This document shows, piece by piece, positions 1 through 12,253 of a stretch of 64,000 nucleotides of DNA. Numbering within the stretch: the stretch's first letter is position 1; each line of letters opens with the position of its first letter. Both the position numbers and the translations under genes were made by a program. Under the pieces are notes generated by a model, which did no database searches, was not told where the DNA came from, and worked only from the letters and a program-made list of their open reading frames with translations. The DNA comes from Adineta ricciae (taxonomy: Eukaryota; Rotifera; Eurotatoria; Adinetida; Adinetidae), in assembly GCA_905250025.1 (NCBI GenBank), contig CAJNOJ010000122.1, forward strand, positions 186,001-250,000, read 5' to 3'.

Positions 1-1785
1 GGCCGTTCTGTTGAACGATCTCGATCGGTACTTTCACCATGAATTGACGAGGTTTCACCCGATGAAAGTGTCTCATAAGTCCAATGACTACTTGGTTTTT
101 CTACCTGCGGAAAAAAAGACTCGTTCTCAATATAGAAAAACGACACAATTCAAGGACATTTACTTCGCTAACTCGAAGTATTGGTGTAATTTCATTCTGT
201 CGTTTTATTGTTGTTGTGGTTGTCGTTACTCCAGATAGATTTGGTTGTGAACGTCGAAATCCGAACGAATCTCCACCCGTGGTCAGTGTATCAACAAAAT
301 GCTTTGTTGTTGTTGTCGTATCTCTTAATAATGGTGTCGGTCGATATTCAGCTGTATATGTATGTGTTGTTTCGGATAGATTCGGTTGTGATCGTCGAAA
401 ATCGGATGCACTTCCTCCAGTACTACTTGAATCGAAATAATGTGTCGTCGTTGTCGTTGTTTTCTTTGTTGTTTCATCGATAGCTGGTTGATTTTCCTTT
501 CTACGATTTAATGAATTCAACAAAGCTTCGTAAATTCTTAATTCTTCCTCGACACTGAATCGAAGTGTGTAAGCTAGTTTATCTAATTCATCTTTCAATG
601 CCTGATACTCCGCACGTGTTAGGTCAGTTTCATGTTCAAGTCGCGCATGTTGCTCCGCATTCTTTCTTGCTTTGTTTCGTAATTCATTTTCTAAATCTTG
701 TAACATCCGCCGTTTGCGTTGCATTTCTTCTGACAGTGAACGATAATCATTTTGTAATTGATCGTATTGTTTTGTGCTTTCTTCCAGTCGACTTTCGAAA
801 CGTTGAGTTTCTTCTCGACGTCGTCGTTCATCTACAAAACAAAAGCATTGTCTGACCGAAACGAAGAAAAAAGAAGCCAACCGCTTTCATCAAGTGGTAA
901 ACCCAAATGAATTTTGTCTTGAATCTCTTTCAGACGAGTATTTAATTGAACTTCAATGTCCATCTGTTGATCTTTAGCCATTTGTTCATAATCCATCTGA
1001 ATTTGTTGTTTTATCGTATCTAGGTAATCTCGATAGTAATTCTTCGATTCTTGAGAAATCCGATTTAATAAACGTTGCCATTCGTTGATTTCCTCTTGAT
1101 TATACGCTAAACGTAGATTGTACCGTTCTTTCAACGATTGGATTTCGTTTAGGAGATATTGTTTATCTAATTCTAATTGCGACCATTCGGCTAAATACGT
1201 GCGAAATTTTGTTAACTCTTTTATATAATCATCGTCATGAGATTTGACTTGAGCATTGCTGATTTCGAGTCGCAGACGAATTTTTCGTAGTTCTTCTTCC
1301 AATTCATTTGTTAAATCGAACAAAATAGAACATTTATCACGATATAAGTTGATTATATCGATAAACACGACGGTAACTCGATCGATTACTTCGGTTTGTT
1401 CATCGAAGATTTTCGCTTCGGCTTGAAAAATCACTTTCCGGCGATTTTGATCGCCTAAACGCCGAATAATTTCATCGAGTTCTTCTAGAAATTTGTCGCG
1501 ATTCTCCCCGCCGATGCCCCAATTTGTGATTAATGCATTCAAATCATCTCGCAGCTTCACATTGGCTCGCTCGAGATCTTCTAATCCATGGAGTAAATCT
1601 TCTAATCGATCATTCAGCGAATGCAAATAACGTTTCTCATCTTCATCTTGTCGTTTGATCGTCGAAACATTGTGCAAAGCTTGTTCAATTGATTGTTTTT
1701 CGTCCTGAACTTGACGATTGACGGTAGCATGGGTCGCTAGTTCAGTTGAATAACGTTGAATCAACGCCATTGCACTCGCATTCAA
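1..1785 (-). CDS. Cytoplasmic intermediate filament protein (partial, runs off left edge)
   Basis: The protein is almost entirely heptad-rich coiled coil, as in a filament-forming cytoskeletal protein. Near the N-terminus (about residues 50-75) it carries the LNDRLEDLLHGLEDLE stretch typical of the start of the intermediate-filament rod. About 400 residues later a segment around LRFSVEEELRIYEALLNSLN resembles the rod-end consensus. Exons read from the sequence are 1785-882, 831-164 and 104-1, joined in frame at GT/AG introns. The last exon stays open to position 1, so the C-terminal tail is incomplete here. The tail is Thr/Ser-rich and contains a duplicated unit of about 46 residues with FRRSQPNLS in each copy. 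ATG at 1785 gives a very short head; an upstream exon cannot be excluded because the 5' region is disturbed by an assembly joint. The family call is firm; lamin versus cytoplasmic type cannot be settled without the missing tail. Confidence 0.8.
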
Positions 1786-2191
1786 TAGAAGTTCCTTCTA
1801 TTTATACTCATAGAATATCCATCGATGTTCGATCGTAATCCTTCATCAAATGATCATTTGAAATTCATAGACTTTTTCTTCTCCTAGACTCATTTATAAA
1901 AACTTCTCATTAGTCTTGACCTTCATGGTCACGTCCTTCGACAAAAGTCGAGAATAAAACGTTGATGTGNAATAACGTTGAATCAACGCCATCGCACTCG
2001 CATTCAATAGAAGTTCCTTCTATTTATACTCATAGAATATCCATCGATGTTCGATCGTAATCCTTCATCAAATGATCATTTGAAATTCATAGACTTTTTC
2101 TTCTCCTAGACTCATTTATGAAAACTTCTCATTAGTCTTGACCTTCATGGTCACGTCCTTCGACAAAAGTCGAGAATAAAACGTTGATGTG
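1749..2191. repeat. 221-bp direct duplication around a single N (assembly joint)
   Basis: Positions 1749-1969 and 1971-2191 are the same 221-base sequence with only about two differences, separated by one N at 1970. The copies include the first codons of the intermediate filament gene and its upstream region. Near-identical copies meeting at an N are most simply two overlapping contig ends, or two haplotype copies, placed end to end by scaffolding rather than a true tandem duplication. Confidence 0.8.
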
Positions 2192-2373
2192 TGAATGAAA
2201 TTCTTTTTTTTTCCTAGGGAATAGAAACGACGGTAACAATGATAGTAGGTAATAAAAGAAAAAAATTCAACAATAAACGATAACAAGATGGCACACGACA
2301 AGAGAAAACGTCACACATTTTTGTTCTTTTTCTTTTTCAAAATTCATTCTTCGAAGTTTTTGATCATCATTGT
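1786..2373. other. Spacer between the filament gene and TCP1
   Basis: The spacer contains the second copy of the duplicated filament-gene upstream sequence, the N at 1970, and about 180 bases of AT-rich sequence with T runs leading to the TCP1 stop codon. No coding sequence is supported here. Confidence 0.5.
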
Positions 2374-4738
2374 TTACATGCATTCATCACCATGTCGACC
2401 TTTCTTTTCTTCTTTGTCGAGTTTAATCATATCATCAATACGTAAAATTGTTATAGCCGCTTCGGTTGCGTATTTCAATGATTTGATTTTCGATATAGCT
2501 GGCTCGAAAACACCGCCGGATTTACAATCCCGGATTTTACCAGCTTGAAGATCTAAACCGAACCATTTTAATTGCTCTTTATCCTTTTGGGTTTGAGATG
2601 CGTTATGATAGGCGCGAAGTTTAGCAACAAGTTCCGTAGCATCTTGTGCAGCATTAACACTCAATGCTTTAGGAATTGATAAAAGTGCGGAGGCAAATTC
2701 TGCAATAGCCAATTGTTCACGTGAACTCTAAATGATTAACAAAGAAACATGCGTTTTTCTTCAGGCAATTCGATTGATACGTACAACTGTGGTAGCGAAG
2801 TTTTCCAAATAGATTGAGAGAGCTGCTTCACAGCAACCACCACCTGGTACGACTTGTTTTGATTCGAGAACACGTTTAACAACACATAATGCATCATGAA
2901 CGGAACGTTCAATTTCATCACACATGAAATCGTTTGCACCACGAATGATTATCGATGCAGCTGTACGTGCTTTTGGTCCACGAATAAGAACGAGTTCGTC
3001 ATCACAAATGCGTTCTTGAACAACTTCATCGGCACTACCAATGACAGATGCATCAACTGATTCNNNNNNNNNNNNNNNNNNNNNNNNNNNNNNNNNNNNN
3101 NNNNNNNNNNNNNNNNNNNNNNNNNNNNNNNNNNNNNNNNNNNNNNNNNNNNNNNNNNNNNNCGAATGATTATCGATGCAGCTGTACGTGCTTTTGGTCC
3201 ACGAATAAGAACGAGTTCGTCATCACAAATGCGTTCTTGAACAACTTCATCGGCACTACCAATGACAGATGCATCAACTGATTCTTCACCTTCCATGTTG
3301 GCCAGAGCAGTTAACAATGTTGCTAAAGGAAACATTGTTCCAATATGAGTGAATTTACATTGAAAAGTTTGTTTTACCTCCTGTAGCTTTGGCGATACGT
3401 TTTAAATCAGCTTTTTTACAACGACGAACGGCCATGGCACCTGCTTCGACGAATTGTTTCAAGCAAAGGTCATCAATACCACCAGTTGTTAGAATAACAT
3501 TGGCTCCAGCATTGAGTAATTTAGCGACACGTTCTTTGGCGATATCAGTTTCTCTAAAAACAAAACACACGATGCATACATTCCGAAGGCACGTTTTTTT
3601 TCTCATTTCTTACCGTCTACGAATTGCTTCAAGTTTCTCGGGATCTTCGACAACAATCTGTACGCCTAATTTCATTCGAACTTTTTGTAAACTAAAGTCC
3701 AAACAAGCGATTTTAGCATTGCTGATCTTCTTTGTCATTAATTGTGATGCCACCGTGCAATTCAATGCATAGCCTGATATTAAAATACTTTCTCGTGTTG
3801 ATCGACCGTGTGCTTTGAGCACATTGATCGCTTTGATTGGTACAACAACTTTGTCTTTTTCATTGAATTTAACCAGATTCGCAGCGTCAACACACATTTT
3901 CGCGAAGAAATCGGCATCCCTAAGAGAATCGAACGCGTCTTCTATAATCGGACGAGAAATTCAACTTACATTCCGATAACCTTACTAGCCATGGATGTTT
4001 TAGCGGCATTCAATAAACATTCAGCGCCTAATTCATCAACATTGATCACCATTTTGTCTTGAATGTATTTAACCGCTAATCTGAAAACAATTCCGGTTAA
4101 TTCGCAACGAAAATATCGAGAGGTATCACGATTTTTACTTGCAAGCCAGTTTATAACCACTAATCACCGATGTTGGATGGATTTTTTGTTTTACAAGTTG
4201 ATCAGCATTCTTCAACAGTTCTGCAGCAATGATAACCTTTGCAAGAGAAAAACAAAGTCGAGCTTTTGGGCAGAAAACCAAACTTACGACACTGGTTGTT
4301 CCATCGCCCACTTCTTGATCTTGTAGTTGAGCTAATTCAACTAAAACCTTCGCAGCAGGATGTTCAACCTCAAGTAGTTTGAGAATTGTGGCACCATCGT
4401 TTGTAATTGTAACATCCTACGCGCAATTTCAATGGATTTTTTTCGACTCAATTTCGCGAAAAGCAGATACTTACTCCGATGTCGTCAACCATCATTTTGT
4501 CAAGACCAAGTGGACCTAATGATGTTCGGACAATGTTGGCAATGGCCATAGCTGCCAAGACTATTGAGAAAACAAGTCATTACACAGATTTCTATGATAA
4601 AAAAAAAACTACGAACCATTTTGAGTACGAACTGAATCGCCTAGAAACAAAATTCATACAAGTTAAAATGCGTCTCTGAGAAGGTTTCTTCTTACCTGTA
4701 ATACGTTCGCCACCGAGTGATAAAGTTCCTTGTGCCAT
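2374..4738 (-). CDS. TCP1: T-complex protein 1 subunit alpha (CCT1)
   Basis: This is a subunit of the cytosolic chaperonin CCT/TRiC, which folds actin, tubulin and WD40 proteins using ATP. From the N-terminus the exons encode [15 protein letters not shown], the [16 protein letters not shown] region, the nucleotide-binding GDGTTSVV motif (near 4290), [67 protein letters not shown], and a C-terminal block with [12 protein letters not shown] and [15 protein letters not shown]. These are alpha-subunit rather than generic CCT sequences. Several short introns interrupt the gene. ATG is at 4738. The C-terminus ends soon after the equatorial domain, a little shorter than in vertebrates. A 99-base N run with identical flanks falls in one exon; reading through a single copy of the repeat restores a normal protein, so the gene is probably intact. 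Confidence 0.93.
2942..3284. repeat. 122-bp identical flanks around a 99-base N gap inside TCP1
   Basis: Bases 2942-3063 and 3163-3284 appear identical and lie on either side of the N run 3064-3162. Both encode the same part of TCP1 (from VDASVIG to TAASIII). A conserved single-copy exon would not be duplicated this way, so the N run is most likely an artificial scaffold gap between overlapping contig ends. Confidence 0.85.
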
Positions 4739-5250
4739 TGGATCGAAAAATCAATTGAATGTATACTGATCTGAAAATATCGAATGAAATGATATGAGAA
4801 ATAACATTTTAATTGTATGAATCGGTTGTCAACACAACGCTGGTCGACTGTTTGTTTACACGAGCATGTTTTTTTTCCTAATGCTTCTTTTTCTTTGTCG
4901 ACGATCAGAAAAAAATAGATAATCTATCCAAATAGACGAAAGATCCAGTACGAAGAGAACTAAAGGCCAATGAAAATAGAGGTCACTACAATCAAAACGA
5001 AAAGAAGGCAATAAAGGTCAAAGGACATGTCATATGGTGTCGATCGATATTTATTATATTCTGTTTATTACTCCGCCTATCGGCCGAATCGTTAATGTAG
5101 AAACGAAAAAAACGAATACTTATCGAATTCGAATCGTATTTGATACGCACGCCAAATTTGTCATTTCAACGTTGATTTACTTATAACAAAGTGGACTTTC
5201 TGAGTCATCCATCTTTATCAATCAGCGGTGCATCGTCATCTTCTGGAAGA
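4739..5250. promoter_or_regulatory. Divergent promoter region between TCP1 and SMAD4
   Basis: About 510 AT-rich bases separate the TCP1 start (minus) from the first ATG of the SMAD4 frame (plus), so both promoters probably lie here. On the minus strand a TTTTCAG sequence lies roughly 35 bases before the TCP1 ATG and could serve as a cis or trans splice acceptor. No clear core-promoter motif was recognised. Confidence 0.4.
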
Positions 5251-7399
<2,149 letters not shown>

Positions 7400-8044
7400 T
7401 ATAAAAACATGTATAATCAATTTCAAATCGATTCGTATTTCGATGTGTTTTGTCTGTTTTGCATTTAATTTATTTTAACAAAACCAACACAAATAGTTTC
7501 GTTCGTGTTTTTTAATTTAATACTCAAACGTATACATATCTTTATCGTTCGTATTTATTCGAAACTCTCGATAAACAAATCATTCTTTGAATAAAAGAGA
7601 CATGTACAGAAAGGCAACTTTCCTTCTCTTGTCCGTTCGCAATATTCTCCTCATTCTTGTTTGTTTAACCTTATAGCGTGGCTACATGCATTGATGTGAT
7701 TTCGACTTTGTAGACATTAGCATTCATGTTACTGTTCTTGTCCATATTACTATTTTCTAAATGATCTGTTCTCTTTGTAACAGATTGATATATTCATGTT
7801 TTCTCTCTCTGTCTCATTGGTTCCCTTTTAAATAAACAATTTTTCTGTTCTTGTTTGTTTGATTGAGATTTCATTGTGAAATTCATTCATGTTTGTTTTC
7901 TGTTTATCTTATAAATAACTGACGCGTTTCTTCTGTTTTTCTTTTTGTCGTTTCCTTGGAGATTTTGAGTTATTATTCATTGCTCATGTTTGACTATATG
8001 TATATAAACGTGAAAACAATTTTAGATAGTCAGTTAATTACGCG
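7400..8044. other. SMAD4 3' UTR and upstream region of the sirtuin gene
   Basis: AT-rich and T-rich sequence with a polyadenylation signal (AATAAA near 7590). A TTTTAG acceptor-like site lies about 20 bases before the sirtuin ATG. No additional gene is visible. Confidence 0.45.
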
Positions 8045-9539
8045 ATGGCACATGGAATAGCCGACACTGATCCGACGAAGACAGAACACGTCGATCCACC
8101 GGAGGTTTTGGAGAAGAAACTCGATCAACTAGCTGATTGGATAAAAAATGCCAAACACTTTATCGTGTTCACAGGTTAGACAGTTTGATCAGTGCAGAAT
8201 TCTTAACTTCGACTCATTCGGTTAAGACGATTTGTCCGGATTTATATGAGGTAAAAAGAGATGTTAATTGTTCTGCCAGATTGTCAAAGAAAAAGAACGA
8301 GATTAGCAGTCGAGTGCTAGATGGAATAAGATTATTCATCTCATAGACGAAGAAGCTCTATGCACTTTGTCTCAAGGACGAGAAACAACCAGGCGAATCT
8401 GTTATGTCTTCTACAAAACAAACTATAAAAGATCTAATCTGTTTTAGGTGCTGGCATTTCCACATCTACTGGGTAAATACAAATATTTTCTCTCTCGTTC
8501 TCATACATTTCATTCTCGTCGTAGTATTCCAGACTTTCGATCGGGCATGAACACAATTTTGCCAACGGGACCAGGCGTTTGGGAACTTCGTGATCATCCC
8601 GGTGCTAAGCGTTCTCCTAAAGCTCGTGTCACATCGTCAACAAAAGCCATTCCATCAGTAACTCATATGGCCTTAGTTGAATTAGCACGACGCAATCTTC
8701 TTCATTTTGTTGTTTCACAAAATATCGATGGTCTTCACTTACGATCTGGCTTACCATCAACATTATTAGCAGAGTTACATGGAAATTCGAATTTAGAAAC
8801 ATGTAAGAAATGCCACACGAAATATTTACGCGATTTTCGTACGCGTAGCGCAGCAAAGGTTCACGATCATGTGACAGATCGAAAATGCACAAAATGTGGT
8901 TCATCGCTCTACGATTCGATTATAAATTTTGGCGAGAATTTACCTGAATACGAACTGGAAACGAGTTTTGCACATGCTGAACGTGCTGATGTTTGTCTCG
9001 CCCTAGGCTCATCTCTACGAGTAACTCCCGCTGCAGATATTCCGGAAAGAGTTGCTCGCCATGGCGGAAAATTGATCATTGGAAATTTACAGTCGACTCC
9101 ACTAACCCGGTTAGCTACAGAGAATGTTCACGCGCTTTGTGATGATCTCATGCGAGGATTAATGGCGAAATTAGACATTCCGATACCAGAATGGGAACTT
9201 CATCGACGAATCCGAATTAAAATCGAGAACGAGACAATTTCGGTCACGGGTCTCGATCTCAGTCAAGATATTTCGTATTCGCTTTTTTCAGGAATTCGAA
9301 TATTCGTTCGGCAAGGAACTGTAGCGAAATACGATTCGAAAGCGATTCAACGTGAAGATCCTATTGTTCATAAAATCAGAATCACTGATCGAAACGATCG
9401 AATGGATGTGTATATCGAATTGAATTGGCAAGGACACTACAATGAACCAAAGTATACAGTGAAACTACCCTTAAGCAATTCCACAAAAGAACTGCATCTG
9501 TTTTATAACCCGAAGACAGGACATTGGAGAGAAGAGTAA
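8045..9539 (+). CDS. SIRT6/7-type (class IV) sirtuin, NAD-dependent deacylase
   Basis: Three exons (8045-8174, 8448-8472 and 8525-9539) join in frame to give about 389 residues. The junction across the 25-base middle exon recreates the NAD-binding GAGISTSTGIPDFRSG motif. Further sirtuin hallmarks are THMALVELARRNLLHFVVSQ, the QNIDGLH motif, the catalytic His in AELHGN, two zinc-binding Cys pairs (CKKC and CTKC) and LGSSLRVTPAADIP. The LHLRSGLP and ELHG context is closest to SIRT6/SIRT7, which are nuclear histone deacylases. After the catalytic core there are about 100 residues, probably beta-strand rich (IRIKIENETISVTG through HYNEPKYTVKLPL), that are not obvious from human SIRT6 or SIRT7. 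Intron 1 (273 bases) is longer than most here. A calcium-sensor gene follows 138 bases downstream on the same strand. Confidence 0.88.
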
Positions 9540-9654
9540 TATCTAATCTGTGATATCTATTTTTTCTAATCAAGAAATAATCGCAATGGGTTTTTAAACA
9601 AGAATTTTGTTTTCTAGATTGATTTTTTTTCTTTAAATTAATTCGATTTCCTTG

Positions 9655-9672
9655 TCGATTTAATACATCTAG
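9655..9672 (+). other. Splice-acceptor-like site before the calcium-sensor ATG
   Basis: A pyrimidine-containing stretch ending in ATCTAG closes five bases before the ATG at 9678, only 138 bases after the sirtuin stop codon. It could be a trans-splice acceptor for a spliced leader in a two-gene operon; a cis-spliced 5' UTR intron is the alternative. Confidence 0.4.
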
Positions 9673-9677
9673 GGTAT

Positions 9678-10443
9678 ATGGGTGGAAGTTCTTCACAATC
9701 ATTAGCTGAATTAAGCGAAGAGGATATCAAATTTATTTCTAGTCGAGCTAAAATCGATCACGAGAGCGTCACAATTTGGTACGATAAACTAAAAGTAAAT
9801 TTTTTCGCGAAGTAATTCAGTTTTCATCAAAGTGCATCACCATAGGCAGCATGTCCAAACGGGAAAATTTCCAAATCAGATACAGTCAGTTTTCTACGAA
9901 GTATTAACAGTGGTAAAGAAGAACAAATTGATCAATTAGCAACAGATATTCACAAAGCATTCGATGCCAATAACGATGGCATTGTCGGTAAGACGAAAAA
10001 TTTGTCACTCGAAGAAAAACATTCTTCAAAGTATCTAGATCTACGCGAGTTTTTAATCGGTTTTGCTTTAACGTCAACTGGAAGTGTACGCGAAAGGTTG
10101 AAATATGTCTTTCGAACATACGATCATGATCATAATGGAGTAATTAACAAGAAAGAAATTGATCGGATGGTGAAAGTATGTTCAGACACTTTCTATTCAC
10201 TGATCTTTGCTATTTGGTCAATAGATTGTCATGCGACTTCACGCGAAAGATGATCCGGAAAATACGACGCGTATTGTGAAGGAATTACAAGCATCATTGG
10301 AACAGTTTAATGAAGGAAAAGATCTCGATCATATTGAATTACGCTCGAAAGATTTCATTAAATTACTAATGGAAAACAAAGAATTCTGTGAATTACTTTC
10401 TCCGTTCAATATCGATCAGCCTCATACGAAAGTGGTCAGTTAA
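9678..10443 (+). CDS. Neuronal calcium sensor-like EF-hand protein
   Basis: Four exons (9678-9794, 9846-9987, 10039-10175, 10225-10443) sum to 615 bases, giving 204 residues, the usual size for the recoverin/frequenin/NCS family. The N-terminus MGGSSSQ is a plausible N-myristoylation signal. The WYDKLKAACPNGKIS segment matches the degenerate first EF hand with its CPxG signature. Two canonical calcium loops follow, DANNDGIVDLREF and DHDHNGVINKKEI. The last EF hand looks degenerate because acidic ligands are missing from the expected loop. Such proteins act as calcium-dependent membrane switches regulating receptors, channels or kinases. The gene lies 138 bases behind the sirtuin on the same strand. 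CHP or calaxin-like EF-hand families are less likely because the N-terminal NCS signature is present. Confidence 0.8.
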
Positions 10444-10750
10444 TCGATGCGAACGATATTCAAGATAAATTCTCTGCAAAAAATCGTCTTGTTCTCGTTT
10501 TTCTTTTTCTATTGAATATCCAGTTCTTTTATCTTCGCTTCGATGCTTAAAGTTATTATTTCTTCTTCGTGATAAACATAATGAAACACAAAGAGAAGAA
10601 AACAATACCGATGAAAATGTTTTACTCAACATAAATATGAAGTATATTTCAGTTAGTTTATTTGTTCTCTTTTTTTTAATGAATTATTTTTAAATAAATG
10701 AAAAATGAGGCAATAATCAATCTGTTATTTGAGAAAAGATTAATAAGAAT
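10444..10750. other. Convergent 3' spacer, calcium sensor / LIM gene
   Basis: About 300 AT-rich bases between two convergent genes. They include AATAAA-like sequences (for example around 10690) and no supported coding sequence. Confidence 0.4.
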
Positions 10751-12253
10751 CTAATTATCACTCGTACCAGCACGACGTATTCGGCAGCGATAACATAATA
10801 ACGTCCCATCTTCTAATGGGCAACAACCGCCTAATACAGCTGTTGTTTGCTCATTACTTAAACTACATTGACAATCCTGGAAATGAACGAAAGAAATATG
10901 ATTAGGGTTCAAGTCATCGTTTACCTCGCAGCGATAACAATCAACATGAAAGTTTTTATTCATTGCAACAACACGTATTGATTCATCCGAACCCTAATCG
11001 AAATTAATACAGATGAAATAAGATCAGTGTTCAATCGCTCACTTCTTCCGGACAGATTGGAAAAGAACATTTAGCACAACGTGGAGCATAAGTACTTCGA
11101 AATAAAATAATGAATATCTTCGAAAATTGATAATATATGTTTACATACTTATGATAGTCGTATAAACAGAATAAACGTCGTTCTTTATTTATAGTAAATG
11201 GAAGGCCATCGAGACATTCGTTACAAACTGTACAACGAAAACATCCAGGATGATAAGTGTTACCCAAAGCTTGAAGCATCTAGAAAGAGACAAATATCAA
11301 CCATAGAAGTATTCTTCGGGGAAATAATACTTTATCCATGATTAAATGATCGCAAATATAACATTTTTCTACTGTTTGTTGGAATCCCGTGAACTAAAAC
11401 ATAAGAAAATATGTATTTCCTTTCGTATATTTTATATGCATAATCTAACCAGGTAATCTTCTTCACAATAGACTTGATCTTGTACACGATAGAATGCTTT
11501 TCCACGTAACGTTCGAGAACAAACAACACATTTGAAACAATCGTTATGATAAAGTTCATCCATCGCCTGACAAGCGTCTGATGCACTTGTTACCGGTTCT
11601 CCACACTTCGTACATTGTCCATAATATTCATCGACTGTCGCTTCACTTTCAAGTTCTTTTTCCAAACGTAATGTCAATGCAGCTAGTTTTCGATGGACGT
11701 CAGCTATAGCTGGTGCTGCTGTAGTGTTAGCGCGTGGTGTTGACACTACGTTATGAAATGGCATTGGAGTTCTTGGCGGACGAATATCCGGTGCTCGAAT
11801 AGTAATTCGAGAAAAATCATGTGTTCTATGCGGAAGATGATGTTGATGTTGCTGCTGCTGCTGATGATGATGAATCGGAGAGGTTTGAAGATGACCATTG
11901 ACAGTGACATTAAATCGCGGCCGAGGTAAATGTAGCACAGGTCGTTGTTGATTGATATATAAAGTACTCGAATTATGAAAAGGACCTGGAGATGAGGGAG
12001 ATTGCTCTCGTCCTCGATTCAGTGGAACGTAATTCATATCGAATTGTTGTTCAAAGTTAATTATATGATTATCAATAGACGATCCAAATGAGGTAGGTAA
12101 TGGATGAGTTGGAGATGATGAGACAATAACATCATGTGGCACATTTGAAAGACCAATGGTTGTAGTCGGATTTGGCTGGCGATATGTTGAAGAATGAATT
12201 GGTAATGATGTTTTCGATTGTGGAGAACCCAGATTGTCGTCGATAATTATTAG
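10751..12253 (-). CDS. Ajuba/LIMD1/WTIP-family LIM-domain protein
   Basis: The C-terminal half contains three LIM zinc fingers. LIM1 begins CTKCGEPV with [11 protein letters not shown] and the YCEEDYL ending, LIM2 contains [17 protein letters not shown], and LIM3 has [16 protein letters not shown] and LLCYRC. The order, spacing and the YYGQCTKCG start match the Ajuba/LIMD1/WTIP group, adaptor proteins that shuttle between cell junctions and nucleus and act in Hippo and microRNA pathways. The N-terminal half is low-complexity, with Pro, Ser and a His/Gln-rich run around 11845-11870. Short introns separate the LIM exons. The 5' exon is open from 12253 but has no ATG until well inside it, so the true start probably lies in an upstream exon that was not identified; the 5' boundary is provisional. 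Confidence 0.85.

Noticed and set aside
101..163. Stop codon at 101 as the end of the filament protein
   Set aside because: The stretch 163-105 has GT and AG ends and removing it keeps the frame open to position 1, so the stop is intronic.
8137..8346. 69-codon frame overlapping the sirtuin
   Set aside because: It reads through the donor at 8175 into intron 1; the spliced reading restores the NAD-binding motif.
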